Source: Microvirga tunisiensis
GTDB lineage: Bacteria > Pseudomonadota > Alphaproteobacteria > Rhizobiales > Beijerinckiaceae
NCBI RefSeq assembly: GCF_009296175.1
Contig: NZ_VOSK01000007.1
Location: 1-64,000, forward strand
Direction: 5' to 3'
Length of the DNA stretch: 64,000 bases
A model generated the notes under the pieces. That model did no database searches and was not told where the DNA came from. It saw only the letters and a list, made by a program, of their open reading frames with translations. Each line of letters starts with the position of its first letter. Position 1 is the stretch's first letter. Of this stretch, positions 8,785 through 16,673 are shown piece after piece. Both the position numbers and the translations under genes were made by a program.

Positions 8785-9570
8785 CTATTTCGGCTGCATA
8801 CGCAGCGCGCCGTCGAGGCGGATGCCTTCGCCGTTGAGCATGTCGTTCTCGATGATGGCCTTCACCAGCGTCGCATATTCCTCGGGGCGCCCGAGCCGCG
8901 AGGGGAACGGCACGTTGGCTTCGAGCGCCTTGCGGTAATCCTCCGCGATGCCCTCGAACAGCGGCGTGTGGAACAGGCCGGGCATGATCGTCATCACGCG
9001 GATGCCGAAGCCGGACAGGTCGCGGGCGACGGGAAGCGTCAGTCCCAGCACGCCGCCCTTGGAGGCAGCGTAGGCGGCCTGCCCGATCTGCCCGTCCTGC
9101 GCGGCCACCGACGAGGTGTTGACGATGACGCCGCGCCCGCCATCGGGTGTCACCGGGTCGAGCCCGGCAATCGCCGTAGCGCATTTCGCGATCATGGCAT
9201 AGGTGCCGATCAGATTGATCTCGACCGCGCGGCGGAAGCTTGCCACGTCGTGCGGGATCAACTCGCCCGTTTCGCGTTTCTTCGAGACCGTGCGCCTGCC
9301 CGGCGCAATGCCGGCGCAATTGACGAGAACGCGCTCGATGCCGTTGGCGGCGCGGGCCGCGGCAAGGGCCGAATCGATGGAAGCCTCGTCCGTGACGTCG
9401 GCCTTGCAGAAGACCGCCCCGATGTCCCGGGCAACCTCCTCGCCGCGCTCGGCGTTCATATCGAGAATGGCGACCTTTGCGCCGCTGGAGGCAAGCATGC
9501 GCGCCGTGGCCTCGCCGAGGCCCGAGGCACCTCCAGTGACGATGGCTGCCATCAATTTGTCGAGCTTCAT
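8785..9570 (-). CDS. SDR family oxidoreductase, 3-hydroxyacyl-CoA dehydrogenase type 2-like
   Basis: A classical short-chain dehydrogenase of 261 residues. It has TGGASGLG for NAD binding, NCAG, the catalytic Ser in VNTSSVAAQ and YAASK with Tyr and Lys. The insertion PGRRTVSKK and the ending EGIRLDGALRMQPK resemble HSD17B10-type 3-hydroxyacyl-CoA dehydrogenases, which act on short branched acyl-CoA. The substrate is inferred from that resemblance. No beta-oxidation genes adjoin it. Confidence 0.85.
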   Translation of the reverse strand: MKLDKLMAAIVTGGASGLGEATARMLASSGAKVAILDMNAERGEEVARDIGAVFCKADVTDEASIDSALAAARAANGIERVLVNCAGIAPGRRTVSKKRETGELIPHDVASFRRAVEINLIGTYAMIAKCATAIAGLDPVTPDGGRGVIVNTSSVAAQDGQIGQAAYAASKGGVLGLTLPVARDLSGFGIRVMTIMPGLFHTPLFEGIAEDYRKALEANVPFPSRLGRPEEYATLVKAIIENDMLNGEGIRLDGALRMQPK

Positions 9571-9650
9571 CGCTTTTCTCCCACTCTCTGGAGACCTCTT
9601 AAGCTATTCTCGACGCAACGGGAACGCAGACCATGGAAGGAGCAGATTAC

Positions 9651-10037
9651 ATGAGCGAACCCTTCACGAAGCCTTTTACCAAGGCCGAGATGGAGGCCAT
9701 GCGCGAGGCAACCCGTGACGAGGAGGGCCTGAAGCGTCGGTTCTGGGACAAGCTGAAGCGGGTTGCCGGCAAGGTTCCCTTCGCGGAAGACCTCGTGGCG
9801 GCCTTCTTCTGCGCCACGGATCCGTCGACGCCGAGCCGCGTGAGGCTCATCCTCCTCGGAGCCATCGCCTACTTCGTGTTCCCCGCGGATGCGGTCACCG
9901 ACCTTCTGCCCCTGTTCGGCTTTGCCGACGACGCCGCAGTTCTGGCAGCCGCCATCACCCAGGTGGCCGGTTCCATTACGGAAGAGCACAAGGAAAGGGC
10001 GCGGAATGCCCTGAGGGATGCGACCGGACGAGGCTAA
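9651..10037 (+). CDS. DUF1232 (YkvA-like) membrane protein
   Basis: The 128-residue protein has the DUF1232 core SRVRLILLGAIAYFVFPADAVTD, in which the Pro-Asp turn between two hydrophobic segments is diagnostic, followed by DDAAVLAAAI. Function is unknown; members are small inner-membrane proteins. ATG 9651 is chosen because GGAAGGAG (9635-9642) lies 8 bases upstream. An earlier ATG at 9633 sits before that site and lacks one of its own. Confidence 0.88.
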   Translation: MSEPFTKPFTKAEMEAMREATRDEEGLKRRFWDKLKRVAGKVPFAEDLVAAFFCATDPSTPSRVRLILLGAIAYFVFPADAVTDLLPLFGFADDAAVLAAAITQVAGSITEEHKERARNALRDATGRG

Positions 10038-10102
10038 TTCCGTCTTGGAAGGATTCTATTCAGGAGAAAGAATATTGACTTATTGAAATGTTATTATAGC
10101 TG

Positions 10103-10208
10103 TCGTAAAGATGTCTTGTTCGCAAAAAAGTTATTTCGTTTCCTCGGGCTTTTAAAGACGAACAAGCTTTTCAACACACCTCTGGGCCGCTTCGGCGGCC
10201 CTTTTTAT
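10103..10208 (+). ncRNA. Candidate small RNA with a 5' hairpin and an intrinsic terminator
   Basis: The gap 10038-10325 is AT-rich, unlike its surroundings. It holds a TTGACT -35-like box at 10075 and a weak -10-like region near 10092-10100 (spacing not ideal). An 8-base perfect stem follows (CTTGTTCG 10115-10122 with CGAACAAG 10159-10166), enclosing a loop with TTTCGTTTCCTCGGG. A textbook terminator then follows. No convincing reading frame exists. The 5' end is a guess. The two-hairpin plan with an unpaired TTTCCTC stretch recalls, from memory, the alphaproteobacterial MmgR/alpha-r8 RNAs. Confidence 0.55.
10184..10208 (+). terminator. Rho-independent terminator
   Basis: A 7-base GC stem (GGGCCGC 10184-10190 and GCGGCCC 10195-10201) closes a stable TTCG tetraloop and is followed by a T-run. 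It ends either the candidate small RNA or read-through from the DUF1232 gene. Confidence 0.9.
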
Positions 10209-10325
10209 TGGGCTGCGGTTCAGCTGAAACCGCCATGCTTGTCCCACCGCCACGTTTCGACGCATCGCCAATTCCCTGGCGCAGCCTTAACGGAGATGGT
10301 GAAGAGTTCTTAACCATCCGCCTAT

Positions 10326-11045
10326 ATGGTCCGCCCCATGATTACTGCATCTCTCCAGCGCGGCATCGCCGCAGGCATCCTTTCCGCCATTTTCGCCATC
10401 GGAACCGGGTCTGCAGTTCTGGCTCAGTCCCAGCGTGGGCAGCAATCGACGCGCCCGGCCGCAGCCAAACCAGCGCCAACGGCAATGCCCAAGCCTGCGA
10501 CGACGACGAGGACCAATGCGGCCAAGCCCGCAGCGGCAGGAGCCGCAGCTGGCGCGGCGGCGGCCAGTGCCGCAAGGCCGGCCCAGGCGGCGACGGGCCC
10601 GGGCGGCGCTTCGCTCCTCACATCCTATGGCGACTGGGGCGTCTATACGGCTCAGACCGGCCGCTCGAAGATCTGCTATGCCCTGAGCCAGCCCAAGGAC
10701 CGGCTGCCGAAGAACGTGAACCGGGACCCGGCCTATCTCTTCGTGTCCTTCCGCCCGGCGGAGAACGTGAAGAACGAGGTCGCCCTGGTGCTCGGCTTCG
10801 CCGCCAAGGAGAACGGCCCGGCGGAAGCCGCCATCGGCAATGCCTCCTATGCTCTGATCACCAAGACCACGAATGCTTGGCTCAAAAACCCCGCCGAGGA
10901 AGGTCAGGCCATCGCCACCATGGCACGCAGCGGAACCGTGACCGTGAAGATGCAATCGGCCCGCGGCTCGAGCCTGACGGACCGCTATTCCCTCACCGGC
11001 TTCGGCAAAGCTTTGGAGCACGCCCGCAAGGAATGCGCGTCGTAA
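10326..11045 (+). CDS. Invasion-associated locus B (IalB) family exported protein
   Basis: The 239-residue protein has a signal peptide ending near VLAQ, a low-complexity Ala/Pro/Lys-rich linker (about residues 40-90), and a C-terminal domain opening with YGDWGVYTAQ and carrying single cysteines in KICYAL and at KECAS. This is the IalB-like arrangement, in which two cysteines are expected to form a disulfide in the periplasm. IalB proteins were named in Bartonella, but most homologues are general envelope proteins of unknown role. The start could be ATG 10326 or ATG 10338; neither has a clear ribosome-binding site. Confidence 0.78.
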   Translation: MVRPMITASLQRGIAAGILSAIFAIGTGSAVLAQSQRGQQSTRPAAAKPAPTAMPKPATTTRTNAAKPAAAGAAAGAAAASAARPAQAATGPGGASLLTSYGDWGVYTAQTGRSKICYALSQPKDRLPKNVNRDPAYLFVSFRPAENVKNEVALVLGFAAKENGPAEAAIGNASYALITKTTNAWLKNPAEEGQAIATMARSGTVTVKMQSARGSSLTDRYSLTGFGKALEHARKECAS

Positions 11046-11091
11046 GCAGAAGCACCCTGCACCGTTGAAAATGACAGCCTCGATGCGCATG

Positions 11092-11117
11092 TTCCGGGCC
11101 TGAAAGCCCGGAATTTT
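11092..11117 (+). terminator. Rho-independent terminator after the IalB-like gene
   Basis: TTCCGGGC (11092-11099) pairs with GCCCGGAA (11106-11113) and is followed by TTTT. It lies 47 bases after the stop codon. Confidence 0.85.
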
Positions 11118-11193
11118 GCGTTGCGAGGCTCACGTTTCCGACGCAATCGTGTTATAAGACCCGCTCATTCCCAACAACGAGGCTGAATTTCCC

Positions 11194-12507
11194 ATGGCGA
11201 CGGTGCTCGACATCGCCAAGCGTAACCCCAATGCGGCCCCCGTGGCCGTGAGCGATGCCGCGCGCGCGGCCGGGTTCATCGAAAAGAAAGCGGAGCTGAA
11301 CGTGGCGGCGGGAGCAGCCCCCGGCGGCGCTTCGCTCATCGGCCTTACGCGCGACCAGCTCAAGGATTCGCTTTCCGCCATCGGCGTGCCCGAGCGCGAG
11401 CTCAAGATGCGCGTCGCCCAGCTCTGGCATTGGATCTATTTCCGCGGGGCGAAGAACTTTGCCGAGATGACCAATATGGGCAAGGAGCTGCGCGCCAAGC
11501 TGGCGGCCGCTTATACGCTTGCCCGCCCGCAGGTCGTGTCCGAGCAGGTGTCGAAGGACGGCACCCGCAAGTGGCTCATCCGCATGCCCTCCACCGGCCC
11601 GCTCGACAAGGGCGCGGAGATCGAGTGCGTGTACATTCCGGAAGTCGACCGCGGCACGCTCTGCGTGTCGAGCCAGGTCGGCTGCACGCTCACCTGCTCC
11701 TTCTGCCACACGGGCACACAGCGCCTCGTGCGCAACCTGACCTCGGCCGAGATCGTGGCGCAGCTCATCGTCGCCCGCGATTCCATCGGCGACTGGCCCG
11801 ACGCCACCCCGCCGGAAGGCGCGTTCGTGCCCAACGACGGCGGACGATTCGTGTCCAACATCGTGTTCATGGGCATGGGCGAGCCGCTCTACAACATCGG
11901 TGACGTGATCGCCGCCATCGACGTGATGTCGGACGGCGAGGGTCTGACCCTGTCCCGCCGGCGCATCACCGTCTCCACCTCCGGCGTCGTGCCGCAGATG
12001 GAGCGTCTGGGTGCGCAAGCGAACACCATGCTGGCGATCTCGCTCCATGCGGTGCGCGACGAGTTGCGCGACGAACTGGTGCCGATCAATCGCAAATACG
12101 ACATCAAGCAGCTGCTCGATGCCTGCCGCGCCTATCCAGGCCTGTCGAACGCGCGCCGCATCACGTTCGAATACGTGATGCTCAAGGGCGTGAACGACTC
12201 GGATGCAGACGCCCGCGAACTCGTGCGCCTGCTGAAGGGCATTCCGGCGAAGATCAACCTGATCCCGTTCAATCCTTGGCCCGGCTCGAAATACGAGTGC
12301 TCGGACTGGGAGCGGATCGAGCGCTTCTCCGAGATCGTCTACCGCGCAGGCTACGCCTCGCCCGTCCGCACCCCGCGCGGCCGCGACATCCTCGCCGCCT
12401 GCGGCCAGCTCAAGAGCGAGACAGAGAAGCTGCGCGCCCGCGCCCGCATGATGGCCGAACAGGGCATCGGGGCCGAAGGCGTCTATGCCCTGGGGGACGG
12501 GGAGTAG
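11194..12507 (+). CDS. rlmN: Dual-specificity RNA methyltransferase RlmN (23S rRNA A2503 / tRNA A37 C2-methyltransferase)
   Basis: The radical-SAM motif C-x3-C-x2-C ([12 protein letters not shown]) is at about residues 163-170. The upstream Cys in LCVSSQVGC and the C-terminal Cys in DILAACGQL correspond to the methyl-carrying and resolving cysteines of RlmN. GMGEPLYN is the glycine-rich SAM motif. The enzyme methylates A2503 of 23S rRNA and A37 of some tRNAs. The protein is about 50 residues longer at the N-terminus than E. coli RlmN, which is usual in alphaproteobacteria. A terminator upstream and a palindromic repeat downstream suggest its own transcription unit. Confidence 0.96.
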   Translation: MATVLDIAKRNPNAAPVAVSDAARAAGFIEKKAELNVAAGAAPGGASLIGLTRDQLKDSLSAIGVPERELKMRVAQLWHWIYFRGAKNFAEMTNMGKELRAKLAAAYTLARPQVVSEQVSKDGTRKWLIRMPSTGPLDKGAEIECVYIPEVDRGTLCVSSQVGCTLTCSFCHTGTQRLVRNLTSAEIVAQLIVARDSIGDWPDATPPEGAFVPNDGGRFVSNIVFMGMGEPLYNIGDVIAAIDVMSDGEGLTLSRRRITVSTSGVVPQMERLGAQANTMLAISLHAVRDELRDELVPINRKYDIKQLLDACRAYPGLSNARRITFEYVMLKGVNDSDADARELVRLLKGIPAKINLIPFNPWPGSKYECSDWERIERFSEIVYRAGYASPVRTPRGRDILAACGQLKSETEKLRARARMMAEQGIGAEGVYALGDGE

Positions 12508-12555
12508 CGCTCCGACTTTCCACGCCTTCGCTCAGAAGAGATCATACCTCTCCTC

Positions 12556-12643
12556 GTCATGGCCGGGCTTGTCCCGGCCATCCCAATCGGAAAAACGTGA
12601 CGCTTCAATTCATCGGGATCACCGGCACAAGACCGGTGATGAC
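12556..12643. repeat. 88-bp two-hairpin palindromic repeat, copy B
   Basis: GTCATGGCCGGG-CTTGT-CCCGGCCAT forms the first hairpin, a core of about 40 bases follows, and ATCACCGG-CACAAGA-CCGGTGATGAC closes the element. Copies D and E have the same length in the reverse orientation. It lies between the convergent rlmN gene and the hypothetical basic-protein gene. Confidence 0.85.
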
Positions 12644-12665
12644 GGAAGAGGAAGCGGAGCATTCC

Positions 12666-13172
12666 CTAAGCATTGTCCCGCACCGCCTGCGCGCGTTTGC
12701 CCGCCTGCGAGACGCGCCCGGCGTCCATGGGATTGACGATCCGCTCGCGACGGGTGCTCGGGTTCTTGCGCATGCCGGTCCGGGGCGTCCGTCCGGAACC
12801 GGGACGCTCCGCGGCCTCTGCGCCCTGCCGCAGAAGCAACGCACGGCGGGCGTTCGCCCGGAATTCGTCCGCTTTCCGGTGCATGCGCTCGCTGTTGATC
12901 CGGGTCAGGGCCTCGGCCAGGATGCCCGCCTTCTGACGGTTGCCGGCATCCTGCTTCTCGAAGGTCGTGGCCTGCCGGCCCTTGCCGCGGACGTCGCGGC
13001 GCTGGCGATGGGCGATATCCCGGGCCCGGTCGCGCCGCTCCCGCAGACGCTGGGTCAGGTCCTTGAGCGCCGCATCCTCCAACTTGCCCAGCACGGGATA
13101 ATGGGTCTGCTCGACGAGGGTATATTCCTCGTCGCTCATGAGCCGTCGCTCGTCCAGCTTCGACGTGGCCAT
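12666..13172 (-). CDS. Conserved basic hypothetical protein
   Basis: I do not recognise a characterised family. The 168-residue product begins MATSKLDERRLMSDEEYTLV. Residues 25-60 (KLEDAALKDLTQRLRERRDRARD) form a probable charged helix, and a highly basic C-terminus ends with scattered Arg/Lys. There is no signal peptide or membrane segment, and the composition suggests nucleic-acid or ribosome contact. ATG 13172 is preceded by AGGAGGAGG at 5 bases, which supports genuine translation; an in-frame ATG at 13190 lies before that site. Confidence 0.65.
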   Translation of the reverse strand: MATSKLDERRLMSDEEYTLVEQTHYPVLGKLEDAALKDLTQRLRERRDRARDIAHRQRRDVRGKGRQATTFEKQDAGNRQKAGILAEALTRINSERMHRKADEFRANARRALLLRQGAEAAERPGSGRTPRTGMRKNPSTRRERIVNPMDAGRVSQAGKRAQAVRDNA

Positions 13173-13215
13173 GACGTCCTCCTCCTGCATGGATGCCCGC
13201 CGCCCTGTTCCTTAA

Positions 13216-13309
13216 CTAGAGCATTTTTCGGCGAAGGGGCTCCGGTTCACCGAAAAATGCCGCAAGGCAAGGAAGGGAGCTATCTCCAGGCAAGGAGAAA
13301 TAGCTCTAG
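13216..13309. repeat. CTAGAGC-bounded composite palindromic element
   Basis: The element is framed by CTAGAGC (13216-13222) and GCTCTAG (13303-13309). Inside is a near-perfect hairpin (GCATTTTTCGGCGAA 13221-13235 against 13246-13260, one mismatch) and a second imperfect hairpin GAGCTATCTCC/GGAGAAATAGCTC. The sequence GCATTTTTCGG recurs in inverted form near 58627-58633, so this belongs to a dispersed family. Confidence 0.7.
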
Positions 13310-13389
13310 CGCATCGTTCGGTGGGGAAACCGGTCCGTCCCGCGGGGACCTCTGGCGGGGCGATGCGAACTTTGCCACTATGCGCCGGC

Positions 13390-13884
13390 ATGTTCCGCTG
13401 GCTCCTCCTCATCCCCTTCGCGCTCCTCATCGCCATCGGCGCGAGCGGCACCTTTTTCCTCATAGCCACCGTCGTCGATCCGGTCATGGCGATGCTGACG
13501 GGGGATACGCTCTTCGTCGGCTTCTGGTCGCTGGTGGACGCGGTGTTCGCCGCTGAGGATCCCGGCCCTATCGTGGAGGACGCGTTCTTGGCCGTCGGCC
13601 GCATCATGTTCACGCTGCTCATCTTCCCGCCGCTGCTGATCGCGATCATCAGCGAGGTTCTCGGGCTGCGAAGCCTGCTCTGGCATGCGCTTGCCACCGG
13701 GATTCTGACGGCAGCGGTGCCATGGATTTTGCGCGGATCGGCGCGGATCACCTCGCCGGCGGAGCTGCATGTGAGTCTCGTGCTCGGCCTGACCGGAGCC
13801 GTGGCGGGCTTGGTCTATTGGCTTATCGCCCGGCGCGAGCCTCGGCGTCCCGATCCTACCGCGCCGATGTCGTCAGGATCTTGA
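13390..13884 (+). CDS. Hypothetical four-helix membrane protein
   Basis: I do not recognise the family. The 164-residue product starts MFRWLLLIPFALLIAIGASG and has four hydrophobic segments (roughly residues 3-30, 65-90, 95-120 and 130-155), so it should be an inner-membrane protein. Other in-frame starts are ATG 13363 and GTG 13321; I chose the ATG that places the first helix at the N-terminus. Its last 29 bases overlap the end of the convergent LysE-family gene. Confidence 0.6.
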   Translation: MFRWLLLIPFALLIAIGASGTFFLIATVVDPVMAMLTGDTLFVGFWSLVDAVFAAEDPGPIVEDAFLAVGRIMFTLLIFPPLLIAIISEVLGLRSLLWHALATGILTAAVPWILRGSARITSPAELHVSLVLGLTGAVAGLVYWLIARREPRRPDPTAPMSSGS

Positions 13885-14497
13885 TCGCGAAGGCCGAGAA
13901 CAGACCGGCGAAGGAATAATCGATTCCGCGCATGAATTTCGGGTGCCCGCGCAGGAGCGAGATCACCTTGTCGGCGCCCAGGATCACGAGCGCGCCCATG
14001 GGTGCCGTGAGCGCGATGAAATAGAGGCCCAGGAACATCAGTTTGTCTGCCGCATGCGGATCGGCCGAGTCGACGAATTGCGGCAGGAAGGTCACGAAGA
14101 ACAGGACGACTTTCGGGTTCGTGAGATTGATCCCCACCCCCATGAAGAAGGTCTTCCAGAACGGAACCTCCGCCCGTCCTTCCTCTCTCAGATGCAGCGC
14201 TGAGCCGTTGCGTACGGCATCGAACGCCATCCACAGCAGATAGAGCGCACCGACGACTTTCAGCACCGTGAAGGCGGTCACGGAAGCCGCCAGAAGCGCC
14301 GAGAGGCCGAGCGCCGCCAGCACGGTATGCACGCAGCATCCTGCCATCGCGCCCAGCATCGAGGCCATGCCCGCCTTCCGCCCACCCGCCATGGTTTTCG
14401 CCAGGAACAGGCTCATGTCCGGACCCGGCGTGATGAAGAGCAGGATCGCGGCCAGCGTATAGGTGAGCAGGGTGCTGACGTCAGGCAGGAAGGTCAT
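13856..14497 (-). CDS. LysE/RhtB family amino-acid exporter
   Basis: The 213-residue protein has six predicted membrane helices and the LysE-family N-terminal signature TYTLAAILLFITPGPDM, plus INLTNPKVVLFFVTFLPQF in the middle. The family exports amino acids such as lysine, threonine or homoserine lactone; the substrate cannot be read from sequence. It converges with, and slightly overlaps, the preceding membrane-protein gene. Another LysE member lies at 27210. Confidence 0.92.
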   Translation of the reverse strand: MTFLPDVSTLLTYTLAAILLFITPGPDMSLFLAKTMAGGRKAGMASMLGAMAGCCVHTVLAALGLSALLAASVTAFTVLKVVGALYLLWMAFDAVRNGSALHLREEGRAEVPFWKTFFMGVGINLTNPKVVLFFVTFLPQFVDSADPHAADKLMFLGLYFIALTAPMGALVILGADKVISLLRGHPKFMRGIDYSFAGLFSAFAIKILTTSAR

Positions 14498-14644
14498 GCG
14501 GAGAATCCGATCCGTAAACCGGCGGGATCATGCCCCAATCCCATGTGTACGGCCACCGAAAAGCAGCTTGTTGAAACGCCACCCCTGCTCCATGTGTTGA
14601 ACCCAGCAAAGGTTCGAAAAAACCGAATCGCGGGAAGGACAAAG

Positions 14645-15244
14645 ATGAAGGCTTTGCTCTCAAGGATGCACGTGGCGCTGATCGGCATGATCCTGGCATT
14701 CGGCCTGTCCGCCTGCGGCATCAACAACGTCCCGACCCTGCAGGAACAGGCCAAGGCCGCCTGGAGCGAGGTGCAGAACCAGTACCAGCGCCGGGCCGAC
14801 CTCATCCCCAACCTCGTCGAGACCGTGAAGGGCTTCGCCCAGCAGGAACGCGAGGTGCTGACCCAGGTGACGGAAGCTCGGGCAAAGGCCACGCAGGTCC
14901 AAGTCGATGCCTCCACCGTGACGGACCCTGAGAAATTCCGGCAGTTCCAAGAGGCGCAGAACCAGCTCTCCGGTGCGCTGGGCCGGCTGCTCGCCACCGT
15001 CGAGCGCTATCCGGAACTGAAATCAAACGCCAACTTCCTGGCCCTGCAATCCCAGCTCGAAGGGACGGAGAACCGCATCGCGGTGGCGCGGCGCGACTAT
15101 ATCGCGGCGGTGCAGGGCTACAACACGGAGCTGCGCACCATTCCCGGCCGCTGGATCGCCTCGATCGTCTATCCCGACGCCAAGCCGATGGAGACGTTCA
15201 CCGCCACCGCCGGCTCCGATCGCCCGCCAGAGGTGAAGTTCTGA
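14645..15244 (+). CDS. LemA family lipoprotein
   Basis: The 199-residue protein has a lipoprotein signal with Cys24 in the lipobox LSAC. It then carries the LemA hallmark NQYQRRADLIPNLVETVKGF and a long helical domain ending in SIVYPDAKP-like residues. LemA proteins are membrane-anchored helical proteins of unclear function. The gene leads a tight three-gene unit with two TPM-domain proteins (1-base and 0-base gaps), the usual lemA neighbourhood. GGAAGGA precedes the ATG. Confidence 0.92.
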   Translation: MKALLSRMHVALIGMILAFGLSACGINNVPTLQEQAKAAWSEVQNQYQRRADLIPNLVETVKGFAQQEREVLTQVTEARAKATQVQVDASTVTDPEKFRQFQEAQNQLSGALGRLLATVERYPELKSNANFLALQSQLEGTENRIAVARRDYIAAVQGYNTELRTIPGRWIASIVYPDAKPMETFTATAGSDRPPEVKF

Positions 15245-15245
15245 C

Positions 15246-16061
15246 GTGCTTCGTCCGATGAGGGGTGGCCCTTCCGTCCTGCCCTTATCCGCTTGGCAGG
15301 GGGTCATGGTGGCGCTTGGCGTCATGGTCTTCCTTGGGCTCAATCCCGCCCTCGCTCAGACCTTTCCGCAGCTCACCGGCCGTGTCGTCGATGCGGCGAA
15401 TCTCCTGAAACCCGAGGAGCGGACAGCACTCGAAGCGAAATTGAAGGCCCATGAGGACAAAACCACCGATCAGGTGGTGGTCGCGACATTGCGCTCCCTC
15501 GAAGGCTACGAGATCGAGGACTACGCCAACCGGCTCTTCCGGCACTGGCAGCTCGGCCGGAAGGGCAAGGACAACGGCGCATTGCTCCTCGTCGCGCCGC
15601 AGGAGCGGAAGGTACGCATCGAAGTGGGTTACGGGCTGGAAGGTGCGCTGACGGATGCGCTCTCCAAGGTCATCATCACCACGGCCATCGCGCCACAGTT
15701 CCAGAAAGGTAATTTCGCCGGCGGCATCGATGCAGGCGTCGACGCCATGCTGTCGATCCTCACCGGCGACGCAGAGGAATGGCATCGCCGGGCCGAAGTG
15801 CGCGAGGACAACACCACGAGCATCGATCCCGTCATTGCCTTCATCATTCTCCTGATGCTGTTCTTTCTGATCTCGCGCCTGATGGGAGCAGGACGAGGGC
15901 GCGGCGTCAGGCGGGGACGCCGTGGTCCCTGGATCGTCACGCCCGGCGGATGGTCGGGCGGAGGGGGCTGGTCCGGTGGCGGCGGTGGATGGTCAGGCGG
16001 GGGAGGCTTCTCGGGAGGCGGCGGCTCGTCGGGCGGCGGTGGCGCTTCGGGGAGCTGGTAG
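15246..16061 (+). CDS. TPM domain (YgcG family) protein with glycine-rich tail
   Basis: After a signal peptide (cleavage near ALAQ) comes a TPM domain (about residues 35-160: GRVVDAANLLKPEER, RIEVGYGLEGALTD). One membrane helix follows near 200-215, then a tail of repeated W/F-S-G4 units. TPM domains in Psb32 are implicated in photosystem repair; in bacteria the role is unknown. It begins with GTG one base after the lemA stop, or possibly ATG 15258, so translation is likely coupled. Confidence 0.9.
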   Translation: MLRPMRGGPSVLPLSAWQGVMVALGVMVFLGLNPALAQTFPQLTGRVVDAANLLKPEERTALEAKLKAHEDKTTDQVVVATLRSLEGYEIEDYANRLFRHWQLGRKGKDNGALLLVAPQERKVRIEVGYGLEGALTDALSKVIITTAIAPQFQKGNFAGGIDAGVDAMLSILTGDAEEWHRRAEVREDNTTSIDPVIAFIILLMLFFLISRLMGAGRGRGVRRGRRGPWIVTPGGWSGGGGWSGGGGGWSGGGGFSGGGGSSGGGGASGSW

Positions 16062-16673
16062 ATGATTTCACCCGACGATCAGATGCGGCTCGCCCATGCG
16101 ATCAGCGACGAGGAGGACAACACCTCCGGCGAGGTCGTGCTCGTCATCGCCGAGCAGGCGGGCCATTACCGCGCGATCCCGCTTCTCTGGGCGCTTCTCG
16201 CGGCGCTGATCACGCCCTGGCCGCTGATCTGGCTGACATCGATCAGCACGTCGCGGATCTTCCTGATCCAGCTCGCGGTGGCGCTGACTTTGAGCCTCGC
16301 CCTCTCCTGGCCGAAGCTGCGCTATGCCCTGGTGCCGCGCTCGATCAGGCGTGCCCAGGCCCACGAGGCCGCCTCGCACGAGTTCCTGCGCCGGGGTCTC
16401 ACCCGCACCCGGGAGAAGACGGGTGTGCTGATCTATCTGGCGCTCGCCGAGCACCATGCCGAGATCCTGGCCGATACGGGCGTCGCGGACCGGGTCGATG
16501 CGGGACTATGGGCCGACATCGTCGCAGACCTGACCGCAGCGATCAGAGACGGGCGCATGACGGAAGGTCTGATCGAGGCCATCCGGCGCACGGGCGCGAT
16601 CCTGGCGGAGCACGCCCCTCCCCGCCTTGACGACGTGGACGAGCTGCCCAACAAAGTCATCATTCTGATGTGA
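16062..16673 (+). CDS. TPM domain-containing membrane protein
   Basis: This 203-residue protein starts immediately after the preceding stop codon. Its N-terminal part (ISDEEDNTSGEVVLVIAEQAGHY) and C-terminal part (RTREKTGVLIYLALAEHHAEILAD) are two halves of a TPM-like domain split by two membrane helices (about residues 42-85). It completes the lemA-TPM-TPM operon. Its stop codon directly abuts the end of the convergent DUF1223 gene with no spacer. Confidence 0.85.
   Translation: MISPDDQMRLAHAISDEEDNTSGEVVLVIAEQAGHYRAIPLLWALLAALITPWPLIWLTSISTSRIFLIQLAVALTLSLALSWPKLRYALVPRSIRRAQAHEAASHEFLRRGLTRTREKTGVLIYLALAEHHAEILADTGVADRVDAGLWADIVADLTAAIRDGRMTEGLIEAIRRTGAILAEHAPPRLDDVDELPNKVIILM

Noticed and set aside
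10083-10313. A 76-codon frame in the AT-rich gap before the IalB-like gene
   Set aside because: It runs straight through the intrinsic terminator at 10184-10208 and has no ribosome-binding site; a structured RNA explains the region better.
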